Shown piece after piece: positions 14,914 to 23,789 of a stretch of 64,000 nucleotides of DNA. Each line of letters opens with the position of its first letter. Within the stretch, counting starts at the first letter, position 1. Source of the DNA: Micromonospora sp. WMMA1363 (GTDB taxonomy: Bacteria > Actinomycetota > Actinomycetes > Mycobacteriales > Micromonosporaceae); contig NZ_JAUALB010000015.1 in the NCBI RefSeq assembly GCF_030345795.1, positions 62,001 through 126,000 on the forward strand, given 5' to 3'. The notes under the pieces are model-generated. The model did not search any database, was not told the origin of the DNA, and worked only from the letters and a program-made list of their open reading frames with translations. The translations under genes and the position numbers were made by a program.

Positions 14914-16517
14914 CGGATGCCCTCAGACTGCGCCGGCGTCTGCCCGCGCATGATCACGTCCAGGATCCGTTCCGCCTGACGGCTGCCTGCGCGGGTCACC
15001 TGCTCGACCCGGTATCGCGACAGCTTGCCCTTCTCCTTCAACTCGCGCGCCAGGCTCTCGCCGTACGCGGCGAGCAGGGCATCGTCCGGCCGCGGGCCGG
15101 GCAACTGCTGCGCGGGCAGGAACTGCTCCCACGGCATCCCGGAGATCGGCGGGTTCCCGGCCGCGGCCCCTGCGTAGTCGCCGACGAACGCGAGTACGGC
15201 TTCGGTCTCCAGCTCCGGCACCGTCGGGCCGAGCTCGGCGGCGAGCTGAACGGCGCCGCGCCCCTCGTGGCCGCGCAGGTCTTCGGGCCGCAACGTAGCG
15301 GCCAGAGCCGCGCTCAGCCGGCGCACCGCGTCCGCCCACTGCGGGCTGCCGACTGCGGCTTTGTCCTCCACGAGCGGCTCTGCCGTGTGCTCGCCCGTAC
15401 GTTCGCTGTGCCCGGTCGCCGGCTCGTGGCCGTTGCGCTGTGTCAGCGGCCACCTCGCGGTGGTCTCGGTGTCGATGCCGGGCAGCGCGTGTCCGTTCAG
15501 GCCGTGCGCACGTGCGTTCGCTGGGGCCTGCCCGCTGCTGCTCTTGTCCGCCTCGAACAGCTGCGGCTCGTCCGTCTGGTCCGGCCATGTGGGCCACTCG
15601 TCTGCCCGCTGCCGGCCGGCGTCTGCACGGTCCTGTTCGCCGTCTGCGCGCTGTCGGGTAGCGGGCAGACCCACGGCGGGCCGGGCGGGCTGCGGGTTCT
15701 GCTCGCGGGTCAGATCGTGGCCCTTGGCGATCCGTTCCATGATCCGGTCGATACGGTTGAGTTGGTCCAGGGCCTCGCTCTCGACCACGGCGGTCGCGGT
15801 GCGGGCGAGCTTGCGCAGTTGCCACCTCCACAGCCATGCAGGTGGCGCACCGGTCCGGAGCCGGTCGCCGTGCATGACGAGCTTCTTCACCGAACGGTCA
15901 TGTGCCAGGCGCGCGAAATCCGGGTCTTCCTCAGCGATCAGCCAGCCGCGCCGCTCGGCGATCCTCCGCGGGCTGTACGCGAACCGGCTGCGCTCGGTCG
16001 ACTGTCCCTCGGCGGTTAGCGCGGCCCACCACATCGCAAAGATCGTGACGGGGATGCCGAGCCGAAGTAGGACCTCGGTCCGGCTGCTCGCGTTGCTCGC
16101 CACCACCGCGCCGGACAGCAGCGCGATTCCGAACGCGACCCACACCATCTTGCCCGGGTGGCCCGCCTTGACTACCTCGCCGTTTGAGCCCCGGACGGTG
16201 GTCGCCCGGTACCGCTCCGCGGCCAGCCCGGTGGCGTTCAAAAACAAGATCTCGAACACCGCGAACACCAGGATGGCGAACTCCGGGGGCAGCTTCAGAT
16301 CGTCCCTGGCCACCACCCACATGCCTTCGGCGTTCAGCAGCAACGCAACGTTCATGGAGATCGCCAGTGCGACCGGGCGGACCCGCTTGCCGTCAGTGAC
16401 CCGGACGTAGATGAGTAGACCGAGTAGGCCGAGCAGGCCGAGCAGGCCGGCGCCAATCAACAGCGCGGTCCCGTAGTCCTGCCATAGCTGGGTGAGCCGG
16501 TCGTCGCTGAAGTCCAT
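14910..16517 (-). CDS. Polytopic membrane protein, SpdB/DUF2637-like, with C-terminal helical domain
   Basis: 535 residues from ATG at 16517; this start is favoured because it overlaps the stop of a tiny upstream gene as TGATG. The first ~175 residues hold about five membrane helices (ALLIGAGLLGLLGLLGLL, ALAISMNVALLLNAEGMWVV, FAILVFAVFEILFLNAT, MVWVAFGIALLSGAVVA, LGIPVTIFAMWWAALTA). This layout resembles SpdB/DUF2637 spread proteins of actinomycete plasmids. A long disordered linker leads to a C-terminal helical part ending YRVEQVTRAGSRQAERILDV, similar to a small DNA-binding unit. A role in intramycelial spread or transfer is inferred. Confidence 0.6.
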   Translation of the reverse strand: MDFSDDRLTQLWQDYGTALLIGAGLLGLLGLLGLLIYVRVTDGKRVRPVALAISMNVALLLNAEGMWVVARDDLKLPPEFAILVFAVFEILFLNATGLAAERYRATTVRGSNGEVVKAGHPGKMVWVAFGIALLSGAVVASNASSRTEVLLRLGIPVTIFAMWWAALTAEGQSTERSRFAYSPRRIAERRGWLIAEEDPDFARLAHDRSVKKLVMHGDRLRTGAPPAWLWRWQLRKLARTATAVVESEALDQLNRIDRIMERIAKGHDLTREQNPQPARPAVGLPATRQRADGEQDRADAGRQRADEWPTWPDQTDEPQLFEADKSSSGQAPANARAHGLNGHALPGIDTETTARWPLTQRNGHEPATGHSERTGEHTAEPLVEDKAAVGSPQWADAVRRLSAALAATLRPEDLRGHEGRGAVQLAAELGPTVPELETEAVLAFVGDYAGAAAGNPPISGMPWEQFLPAQQLPGPRPDDALLAAYGESLARELKEKGKLSRYRVEQVTRAGSRQAERILDVIMRGQTPAQSEGIR

Positions 16518-16648
16518 CACCACGACCCCTTCCCGGCCCGGCTGATCGGACGATCGGTCAGCGTAGCTGCGTCAGTCACCTGCGCGCGGCCCCAATACCG
16601 TGGCCTGGCCTCGGCCGCCACGGCGGCCCGTAGGCTGGTAGATGGCAT
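16517..16648 (-). CDS. 43-residue small protein coupled to membrane protein
   Basis: A short gene with GAAGGAG 7 bases before the ATG at 16648. The product starts MPSTSLRAAVAAEARPRYWG and ends ISRAGKGSW. Its TGA overlaps the ATG of the membrane protein (TGATG), so it may work mainly as a leader for translational coupling. No domain recognised. Confidence 0.5.
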   Translation of the reverse strand: MPSTSLRAAVAAEARPRYWGRAQVTDAATLTDRPISRAGKGSW

Positions 16649-16695
16649 CTCTCGTATCTCCTTCTCAACGGGGGTGTTTCGAGGGGTGTCGGGGT

Positions 16696-16719
16696 CCTGG
16701 CGGGGTGCGACCCGCCAGG
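16696..16719. terminator. Hairpin after coiled-coil gene
   Basis: CCTGGCGGG (16696-16704) pairs with CCCGCCAGG (16711-16719) just after the minus-strand coiled-coil gene and before the 43-residue gene. Probable intrinsic terminator or attenuator. Confidence 0.5.
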
Positions 16720-16735
16720 CCCATCTGCAACCTGA

Positions 16736-18202
16736 TCAGTTCCGCCGCTCGGGTTGCTGCCCGCCGGCCTGCCCGGCCACGAGCGCAGACAACCGCTCGG
16801 TCAGCCGGTCGGCACGGTCCTCCGCCGCACGGACCTCGGCGTGTAGCCGGTCGCGCTCTTGCTGGGCCTCCTGTCGCTCCCGGTCGCGGTCGGTCCGGAC
16901 ATCGGCCAGCTGCTCGCGCACGGCGGTCAGGCTGGTCTCCAGCTGCGTTGCTCGGCGCGCGGTGTCTGCGAGCTGCTCGCGGGCGGCGTCCGCGGCCTGA
17001 CGGGCGTGCTCGGCCTGCTCGCGGGCCTGTTCGCGCTCTGCCCGCAGATCGGTGATCTGCTCGGCCTGCCCCGCGAGCCGTTCGGCGAGCTGCTCGCGGG
17101 CAGCCTGCGCCGCGGCGGCGGCCTGCTCGGCGGCCCGGGCCGTCTGCCCGGCCTCACGCGCCGTCTGCTCGGCCGTCCGGCGCCGTTGGAGTTCCTCGGC
17201 CGCCTGGGCGGTGGCCTGTTCCTGCGCCTGGCGGGCGGTAGCGAGCTCGCCGGCTAGCTGCTCCAGTGTGGTGTGCGCGGTGCGGGCCTGCTCGTCGGCC
17301 TGGTCCCGCTCGGCGCTGACCCGCTCCAGCTGGACGGTCAGGTCAGCGACCCGACGTTCGCTGTCCTCCAGTTCGCCCCGGACGGCGGCGAGCTCGTCGA
17401 CGTGCCGCTGAGTCAGTTGCTGCTGCTCGGCGAGCTGGGCGGCGGCCTCGTCGCGCTGACCCGCGGCCTGGTCCCGCTCGGCGCTGACCTGCTCCAGCTG
17501 GACGGTCAGGTCGGTGGCCTGGATACGGGCCTCGCGTAGCTGGGAGGTGAGCTCGGCGACCTGGGCGAGCGCGTCGGCCGCGTCGGCGCTGGCCCGGGCC
17601 CGGGCCAGCTCGGCCTGCTCGGCCATCTCGGCCGCCGCGGTCTCGGCATCGTCCGCGCGTCTGACCGCGTCCAGCCGGGCGGCCTCGGCCCGGGCCGCGG
17701 CCGCGGCCGCGGTGGCGGCCTTCTCCTGGGCGTCGGCGGTGGCGGCGGCGATCTGCGCGGCGGCGGCGTCCGGGTCGGCCGCAGTGTGCAGTGCCGCAGT
17801 CAGCTGCTCGGTGGTCTCCTTCAAGCCGGCGGCGAGCTTCTCGGCCCGGGTCAGCGCGTTGTCTGCGGTCTCCCCGGCGGTCTTGACCGGCTCGCGGTCC
17901 TCCTCCTCGCCGGGCACCGGCTCGGCGCTTCCGCCCGGCCGGTTCTTCATCCGCCAGGCGTTCAGCGGGTTGTGCACAGGTCCACCCTCCGGGTCGGCCT
18001 GCTCGCAGTATTTGGGGCTCGGCCCCCGTGCGCCGTCCTGCTTCGGGGCCTTGCGTCGGGCGCATCCGGCAGGCCACTCACACAGGCCGGGACGCGATTC
18101 GCCCTGCGCTCCCGCGCGCACCTCGGGCCCGTGCTGGGCTGCCTCCAGCGGCACCGCCGACGCGACGGCGGCCCCCTCGCCTCTGCTGCTGGTTTCGTCC
18201 AT
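16736..18202 (-). CDS. Long coiled-coil protein with N-terminal Cys motif (KfrA-like)
   Basis: 488 residues. Residues ~40-70 carry a small Cys/His motif (LCEWPAGCARRK...KYCEQADPEGG) of the type found at the start of many actinobacterial plasmid proteins. From about residue 110 to 470 the chain is an almost continuous Ala/Glu/Gln/Arg coiled coil (for example QLEQVSAERDQAAGQRDEAA) with near-repeats of QLERVSAERDQA. KfrA-type plasmid proteins combine a DNA-binding head and a long coiled coil that helps partition; that role is inferred. Three CATCGC direct repeats lie just upstream, suggesting autoregulation. Confidence 0.6.
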   Translation of the reverse strand: MDETSSRGEGAAVASAVPLEAAQHGPEVRAGAQGESRPGLCEWPAGCARRKAPKQDGARGPSPKYCEQADPEGGPVHNPLNAWRMKNRPGGSAEPVPGEEEDREPVKTAGETADNALTRAEKLAAGLKETTEQLTAALHTAADPDAAAAQIAAATADAQEKAATAAAAAARAEAARLDAVRRADDAETAAAEMAEQAELARARASADAADALAQVAELTSQLREARIQATDLTVQLEQVSAERDQAAGQRDEAAAQLAEQQQLTQRHVDELAAVRGELEDSERRVADLTVQLERVSAERDQADEQARTAHTTLEQLAGELATARQAQEQATAQAAEELQRRRTAEQTAREAGQTARAAEQAAAAAQAAREQLAERLAGQAEQITDLRAEREQAREQAEHARQAADAAREQLADTARRATQLETSLTAVREQLADVRTDRDRERQEAQQERDRLHAEVRAAEDRADRLTERLSALVAGQAGGQQPERRN

Positions 18203-18216
18203 GCCTCACGATAACT

Positions 18217-18250
18217 CATCGCATCTCATCGCGTCAATTCATTGCATCGC
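18217..18250. promoter_or_regulatory. CATCGC direct repeats upstream of coiled-coil gene
   Basis: CATCGC at 18217-18222, 18227-18232 and 18245-18250, within a visibly AT-richer promoter region 15-48 bases ahead of the ATG at 18202. The 10-base spacing of the first two suits same-face binding. Candidate autoregulatory site. Confidence 0.4.
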
Positions 18251-18293
18251 ATTTTTAGAATGAGATTTGAAATGAAATGTTTTGGACACGAAA

Positions 18294-18323
18294 AGAGCCC
18301 TCACGTCCTGGCGTGAGGGCTCT
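18294..18323 (-). terminator. Intrinsic terminator of metalloprotease operon
   Basis: AGAGCCCTCACG (18294-18305) pairs perfectly with 18312-18323 around TCCTGG. On the minus strand it is followed by CTTTTCGTG, a T-run as expected for termination of the minus-strand gene that ends at 18366. Confidence 0.85.
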
Positions 18324-18365
18324 CCGGGGGCTGGGAGAGGGGGAAGGGTGTGTTGTGGGGAGGTT

Positions 18366-19037
18366 CTACTCGCCGGCGTCGTCCGTGGTGAAGTCCTGCT
18401 CGCACATGCCGCACGTGATGGGGCCTTGCTCTAGCACGCTGGGTGCGACTCGGATACGTCGTGGGCAGGCGCACAGGGCGGCTACGGGGTTGTTGCTGCT
18501 GGTGCGCCCGGTGCTGGTGGCTCGGCTTTCCGGCCGGCGTACGGCGACCAGGGCACCGCGGATCGCCTCGATCTGCTGCGCGTACCGGTGGGCGGTGTCG
18601 CCTGGTACGTGGGTGACGGCCCATCCGAATTTGGGGCCTTGCTCGACGTTCAGGCCGACCTCGCGCGCCAGCTCGGCGTACCGGGTGTTGTGGTAGCGGC
18701 CTTGTCGGGAGGTGTCGGCGATCCCACGGACGGTGGCCAGCCCGTGGGCGGCCTCGTGTAGCAGGGTGCCCAGCACGTCGAGCGGACCGCGGTCGAGTCC
18801 TTCGCCGGCGATGAACAGCTCGGGCAGTTCGTCGTTGGGGCCGCGCTCCCACCGGGCGGAGGCGTAGTGACCGAGCCGGCCGGGGCCGCGCTCGCCGAGC
18901 GTGCCGGACCCGATCGTGACGACCACCTCGGGTAGCTCGGGGTGGTGGTCGCGGATGGCGGACCATGCACTGTCCAGGGCGCCGAGTAGGGGAACGGTGA
19001 TGGTCACGGGCCACATGGTAGGCGGAGCGGCGGTCAC
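18366..19037 (-). CDS. HEAAH zinc metalloprotease-like protein
   Basis: 223 residues. Start GTG at 19037 is chosen for GAAGGAG 8 bases upstream; the longer open frame upstream belongs to another gene read in a different frame. The core is VLGTLLHEAAHGLATVRGI with HExxH near residue 105, followed by DTSRQGRYHNTRYAELAREVGL, a conserved block in short metallopeptidase-like proteins of actinobacterial plasmids and phages (SprT-like arrangement). Near the C-terminus CAC and CGMCEQDF form CxC/CxxC pairs, possibly a zinc ribbon. It could act on DNA-protein adducts as SprT-type enzymes do, which would suit a relaxase-bearing plasmid; this is inference. Confidence 0.6.
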   Translation of the reverse strand: MTAAPPTMWPVTITVPLLGALDSAWSAIRDHHPELPEVVVTIGSGTLGERGPGRLGHYASARWERGPNDELPELFIAGEGLDRGPLDVLGTLLHEAAHGLATVRGIADTSRQGRYHNTRYAELAREVGLNVEQGPKFGWAVTHVPGDTAHRYAQQIEAIRGALVAVRRPESRATSTGRTSSNNPVAALCACPRRIRVAPSVLEQGPITCGMCEQDFTTDDAGE

Positions 19038-19042
19038 GGCGG

Positions 19043-19445
19043 TCACTCCTTCACTCGGCGTCGAGCTGAGGGCGCCCGGGGCCTGGTCGACCCCGGGCGG
19101 GCGCGGGGGGTCAGTCGCGGCAACGGGGGGCGCGGGTCGGCGATGTGCTCGCCGCACCGGGTGCACAGGTCGTTCTCGTCGTAGCGGCGGGGCAGCGTGC
19201 GGGCCTGCCCCTTCTTGGGGTGCCTGCGGGCTGCGGCCCGGTGGGTCTTGCGGGCCTGGTCCTCGTCGTCGCTGTGGTGGGTACTCCAGCGGGGTCCACG
19301 CGGCGCCGAGCATCTTGGATACGCGGGTCACGTACGCATCGGCGACGTCTTCCCATCGGGTCGTGACTGAGGTGAAGTCGGCGGGGCCGGTGGCCGTGCT
19401 GGCTGTCCACCGGCCGGTGGTGTCGGTCGTCTCGGTCGTGGGCAT
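19043..19445 (-). pseudogene. Small protein gene with an apparent +1 frameshift
   Basis: The ATG at 19445 has GAGGGAG 5 bases upstream. The frame reads MPTTETTDTTGRWTAST...WEDVADAYVTRVSKMLGAAWTPLEY, then from about 19280 the coding-like signal moves one base on: HHSDDEDQARKTHRAAARRH, LPRRYDENDLCTRCGEHIAD, ending at the TGA at 19043-19045. That stop lies 5 bases before the protease GTG, as expected for an operon, and the shifted frame has no start of its own. Either a real +1 mutation, a sequencing error or programmed slippage. The CTRCGEHI motif looks like a zinc knuckle. Confidence 0.55.
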
Positions 19446-19486
19446 GGTTACTCCCTCACTCCTGGTCGCTGGCGTCGCGATTGATC

Positions 19487-19504
19487 TTGTCACGCACGTG
19501 TCAA
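19487..19504. promoter_or_regulatory. Operator-like palindrome, copy 1
   Basis: TTGTCACGCACGTGTCAA, differing at two positions from the perfect palindrome at 19874-19891. It lies 42-59 bases upstream of the start at 19445 and contains a TTGACA hexamer on the minus strand that could be the -35 box. Confidence 0.55.
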
Positions 19505-19511
19505 TTACTGG

Positions 19512-19823
19512 TCAACGTGCGAGGCTCTGGCTCATCCGGTCGAGCAGGGCCAGCGCCACCTGGCGCGGGTCGACCTGGCCGAACCGGTGGCTGATACCGC
19601 CGAGCCACGTGCCGTTGCAGAACAGCGCGAAGATCGCGCCGGGGGCGGGCATCAACAGCTCGTACCGCACGCGGGTGATACGGACCCGCACGGCCGGGGT
19701 CTGCGCGTCGGCGTCGTGGTAGACCTCGATGCGGGCGGCCGCGGACTGCGGCGCGCTGCGCAGCACCTCGGCCACCTCGTGCGCGAACGCCTCGGCGTAC
19801 TTGGTCTCGGCCTGGCCCGCCAT
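19512..19823 (-). CDS. Small hypothetical protein
   Basis: 103 residues from ATG at 19823, with GGGGAGGGG upstream. An N-terminal helix (KYAEAFAHEVAEVLRSAP) is followed by strands (RIEVYHDADAQ, AVRVRITRVRYELLM, AIFALFCNGTWLGG) and a C-terminal helix. No family recognised. Its promoter carries the perfect palindrome at 19874-19891, shared with the next operon. Confidence 0.6.
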   Translation of the reverse strand: MAGQAETKYAEAFAHEVAEVLRSAPQSAAARIEVYHDADAQTPAVRVRITRVRYELLMPAPGAIFALFCNGTWLGGISHRFGQVDPRQVALALLDRMSQSLAR

Positions 19824-19873
19824 GTTGCCCCTCCCCTGGTCGCTTCCGGTGTTGTGTCTTCATTCTCCCATTC

Positions 19874-19891
19874 TTGACACGTACGTGTCAA
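19874..19891. promoter_or_regulatory. Operator-like perfect palindrome, copy 2
   Basis: TTGACACGTACGTGTCAA is a perfect 18-base dyad, 51-68 bases upstream of the ATG at 19823. TTGACA within it may be the -35 hexamer, so a bound repressor would block RNA polymerase. Confidence 0.6.
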
Positions 19892-19972
19892 GGCATTTCC
19901 CCTGGCAGCCGTAGGTCTTCTGTGATCGTGTGGGTGTTGGGGGTTGTCTCGCCGGTTACCTCGCGAGGTATC

Positions 19973-20182
19973 TCACGCGCTGTCTCGGCTGGGCTGGTCG
20001 TGGCGGGCGGCGTGCAGGCGTAGGGCGTCGGCGATCGCCTGGCGGGCGTCGGGTCGGTCGTCCTGGATGAGCTTCGCGGTCACGGCGTCGGCGGCGGCCT
20101 GGTCGTTGTCGCGGGCGGCGGCGCGGGCTTGGTCGAGCGTGGCGGTCAGGTAGGCGCGGGTGGCTGCGGGGTCGGTGGTCAT
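19973..20182 (-). CDS. Small helical hypothetical protein
   Basis: 69 residues from ATG at 20182 (GGAG 8-11 bases upstream). It is helical: ATRAYLTATLDQARAAARDN, AADAVTAKLIQDDRPDARQA. A helical hairpin without known motif; typical of small plasmid-encoded proteins of unknown role. Confidence 0.5.
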   Translation of the reverse strand: MTTDPAATRAYLTATLDQARAAARDNDQAAADAVTAKLIQDDRPDARQAIADALRLHAARHDQPSRDSA

Positions 20183-20303
20183 GGTCGGTGCTCCGTTCGT
20201 CGGGGTTCCAGCGTGCCGGGATCGGGCGGGCCGGTCCAGGCGCGCGGCTTCTTGGGTGTAGGTGGTGGCGGTGACAAGCGTCCCGGCCGGGGCTGGACGC
20301 GGT

Positions 20304-20331
20304 GAGGCCCGGGGCGGTTGCCCCGGGCCTC
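20304..20331. terminator. 12-bp GC-rich hairpin
   Basis: GAGGCCCGGGGC (20304-20315) pairs with 20320-20331 around GGTT. It lies upstream of the minus-strand 69-residue gene, so it probably ended a transcript that once came from the right, before the Tn3-family element arrived. Confidence 0.6.
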
Positions 20332-20544
20332 GTGGTGGTGCTGGGTGGTGTGTCAGGTGGTGCGGAGCCTGCGGGGAGTCAGCCAAGGTACGGCGGAAAC
20401 CGGCAATAGGCTGAGCGGTTCTTGCGTTTGCGCCGATGAGGGTCGTGGACCTCGTGTGTGATCGATCCGGACCGTCGGCATAGTTGATCTTTTGGTACGT
20501 TCCCGGTCCGTATGGGTTGATCTTCGCGGGTCTGGGGTTGTGGC
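20332..20544. other. Junction between plasmid backbone and Tn3-family element
   Basis: 213 bases holding the left edge of the first Tn3-family element. I could not find a left inverted repeat matching the right end at 25497-25535, so the exact edge is uncertain. Confidence 0.3.
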
Positions 20545-22584
20545 GTGACGTCGATCGAGCGGACCGCGTATCCGCGGTTCAAGCGCTTCCTGTCGGCCCG
20601 GGAGTTGCACGTGTTCTACACGCCGCAGCCGGAGGAGATCGCGTGGGCGAGTGGGCAGGTGCGCTCGGACAGCCACCTGCTGGCGTTCATGGTGCAGATG
20701 AAGTGCTTCAACCGGATGGGGTACTTCCCGCGCCTGGATGATGTCCCCGAGGCGGTGGTAGCCCACATCCGCCGGGATCTGGGCCTGGGTGAGGACGTCG
20801 CCGCGGTGTACGACTCGGACCGGACCCGGGGCCATCATCGGATGCTGATCCGCCGGCGTAGCGAGGTCGTATTGGACATGCCGGCGGCCCGGGCGGTGGC
20901 GGCCGCGGCGATCCGGGAGGCGGCGGGGCGCAAGAACGACCCGGCCGACTTGATCAACGTGGCGTTGGAGAAGTTGGTCGAGGGCTCGTTCGAGCTGCCG
21001 GGTTACACGACGTTGGACGAGATGGCCGCGCAGATCCGTGAGGAGGTCAACTCGGCGATCTTCGCGCTGGTCGTCGAACGCATCGGCCCGGCAGGCGTGG
21101 CCGGATTGAATCGGATGCTCGTCACAGCGGGCGGTCCGGGCGCCAAGAGCGACTACAACCGGCTGAGGCGGACCGCGCCGCGGCCGTCGTGGACGAACTA
21201 CCGGCTTCAGATCGACCATCTGCGGTGGGTCGACAGTCTCGGTGACTCGCGGGCCTGGTGGGAGGGGGTCGCCCCGTCGAAGATCGCCGATTTCGCCGGT
21301 GAGGGCGAGGCCGGCGACGCCGCGGTGCTGGGTGACTACGGGGACGCGAAACGCATCGCGATCCTGGCGGCGATGGTCTACGCCGCGCAGCAGCGGGCCC
21401 GTGACGACACGGCGGAGATGTTCTGCCGGCGGGTGGCCACCCTGACGAAACGGGCCCGGGTGGAGTTGGAGGAGTTGAAGAAGAAGCAGCAGAAGGTCAC
21501 CGAGGCGCTGATCATCAACTACCGGCAGGTCCTGGAGCATTTGGACCCGCTGGGCCCGGCCGCGGCGCAGCACGCCGCCGCGCTGGAGATGGCCCGCAAG
21601 ACCGTCGAGGCCGCGGGCGGTTTCCCGGAGGAGCTGACTCGTATCGACGCGGTGCGGGCGACGCACGGCGACAACCATGTGCCGCTGGTGGCCCGGCACT
21701 TCCGCAAGGACCGGTCGTCGATGCTGGCGATGGTCGGCGTGCTGGACCTGGAGGCGACCAGCGCGGACCGCAGCGTGTTGCTGCTGCTGGACTACATGCG
21801 CGAGCACACGATGCTGACCCGCGACCACATCGGGGACCGAATTCCGGTGTTCGACGAGCACGGCCGCCCGGTGCTGGATGCGGAGACGGGTGAGCAGCGG
21901 GTCCACGTGTTCGACACGTCGTTCGCGTCGGAGAACTGGAACAAGGCGATCCGCGACCGGGCCCGGCCGGGGATGTTCGTGCGCCGGCACCTGGAGGCGT
22001 GCGTGCTGACCTACCTGGCCGAGGAACTGCGCACCGGGGACATCGCGGTGACCGGCGCGCAGGCGTACGCGAACTGGGCCGACCAGCTACTCACTCCCGC
22101 GGAGGTGGCCGAGATGCTGCCCGGCTTCTGCGCCGAGGTCGGCATCCCGGCGACCGCCGCCGGGTTCCGCGCGGACCTGCACGAGCGCCTCGACAGGCAG
22201 GGCCGGGCGACTGACGGCGCGTATCCGGACCTGGCCGACTTCACCATCGACGACGCCGGCCGGCCGTCGCTCAAGCAGTTCCGGGCGGCACCGCCGACCG
22301 CATCCGCGCAGGCTTTGGCCCTGGCGGTGCGGGACCGGATGCCGGAGCGCACGCTGATGGGGATCCTGGCCCGGACCGGGCACTGGCTGGAGTGGTGGCG
22401 CCGGTTCTCCCCGGTCTCCGGCTCGGATCCGAAGCTGAAGGACCCGTTCGTGCGCTACATCCTGACCACGTTCACCTACGGCACGAACCTGGGCCCGGCG
22501 CAGGCCGCCCGGCACATCGCCGGCGTCACCGCGCACGAGCTGTGGGGTTGACCCGGTTTGACGGACAGGGTCGGTAAGTTGATC

Positions 22585-23481
22585 TCACGCTACCTTGCTC
22601 GTTGGCCTGCGGGAATAGGCCGTCGCCTCATACTCGGCCGGGCTCATGTAGTCCAGGGTGGAATGGCGGCGGCGGGTGTTGTACCACCCCTCGATCCACT
22701 CGAAGATCGCCGCACGGGCGGCGGCCCGGGTCGGCCACGCCCTCCGGTCGAGCAGTTCGGTCTTGATCGTGGCGAAGAACGACTCCGCGACGGCGTTGTC
22801 CCAGCACTGACCCCGCCCACCAACCGACAACCGCACCCCGTTGCGGTCGGCCAGCCGGGCGTACTGCGCACTCGTGTACTGGCAACCCCGGTCGCTGTGG
22901 AAGATCACCGGCCCGGTCGGGCGTCGGACGGCGATCGCGTTGGACAACGCCTGAGCGGGCAGATCGGTCCGTAGGTGGTCGGCGGTCGCCCAGCCCACAA
23001 CCCGGCGTGAGGCGATGTCGATGACGGTGGCGAGGTACAGCCAGCCCTCCCACGTGTGGATGTAGGTGATGTCGCCGCACCAGCGGGTGTCGACCCGGCC
23101 GGCGGCGACGTCGAAGTCCCGGCGGATCAGGTCCGCCGACAACGCCGCCCCCGGGTCGGGCACGGTCGTGGTGCGCCACCGCTTCGGCGTGCGGCCGCAC
23201 AACCCGGCGCCCCGCATCAGCCGGGCGACCCGCTTGCCGGAGTGCCGCCGCCCCTGGCCGGCGAGTTCGGCGCGGACCCGGGGTGCGCCGTAGGTGCCGG
23301 CCGAGTCGGCGTGGATCTGCGCGATGCGGGCGGCGAGGTCTGCGTCGTCGCGTTCCCGCCGCGACGGCCCGGCACGGTGCTGGTAGTAGGCGGACCGGGA
23401 GACCTCCAGCAGCTCACAGGAACGCTTCACGTTCCCGTCGGGCCGCGCCTTCTCCGCCTCGATGAACGGGTACACGTTCAC
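22585..23481 (-). CDS. IS3-family transposase orfB (rve integrase core)
   Basis: 298 residues from GTG at 23481, overlapping the orfA stop (GTGA). The DDE catalytic core is complete: WCGDITYIHTWEGW (first Asp), IFHSDRGCQYTSAQY (second Asp) and NAVAESFFATIKTELL (Glu). The N-terminal part carries the HTH_21-like YGAPRVRAEL. orfB is usually made as an orfAB fusion by -1 frameshifting or by re-initiation; the overlap fits coupling. Confidence 0.93.
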   Translation of the reverse strand: MNVYPFIEAEKARPDGNVKRSCELLEVSRSAYYQHRAGPSRRERDDADLAARIAQIHADSAGTYGAPRVRAELAGQGRRHSGKRVARLMRGAGLCGRTPKRWRTTTVPDPGAALSADLIRRDFDVAAGRVDTRWCGDITYIHTWEGWLYLATVIDIASRRVVGWATADHLRTDLPAQALSNAIAVRRPTGPVIFHSDRGCQYTSAQYARLADRNGVRLSVGGRGQCWDNAVAESFFATIKTELLDRRAWPTRAAARAAIFEWIEGWYNTRRRHSTLDYMSPAEYEATAYSRRPTSKVA

Positions 23482-23789
23482 CGGGTCTCCCTCACGAAGA
23501 AAGCCGTGGCCCGTTTCAGGATGTCGACGTCCTCGCGGAGCCGGCGGTTCTCCCGCCGCAGCCGCGCCAGCTCGTCGCGCTCGTCGCTGGTCAACCCGTC
23601 GCTGCGGGTGCCGGCGTCGATGTCGGCCTGCCTGACCCACTCACGGACCGCGGTCTCGGTCAGGTCGAAGTCCCTCACGACCTGCGCCACCGATCGGTCA
23701 CCCCGCCGGCACACCTCGACGATCTCCGCCTTGAACTCCGGCGTGAACGCTCTGCGCGGCCGGCGTGGTTTCTTGCCCATGCCTTCCAT
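23478..23789 (-). CDS. IS3-family transposase orfA (HTH)
   Basis: 103 residues from ATG at 23789 (GGGAGG 9 bases upstream). Contains the HTH_Tnp_1 pattern RRAFTPEFKAEIVEVCRRGD, VAQVVRDFDLTETAVREWV, then a leucine-zipper-like LARLRRENRRLREDVDILKR. It binds the inverted repeats and is the N-terminal part of the active OrfAB. Confidence 0.9.
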   Translation of the reverse strand: MEGMGKKPRRPRRAFTPEFKAEIVEVCRRGDRSVAQVVRDFDLTETAVREWVRQADIDAGTRSDGLTSDERDELARLRRENRRLREDVDILKRATAFFVRETR

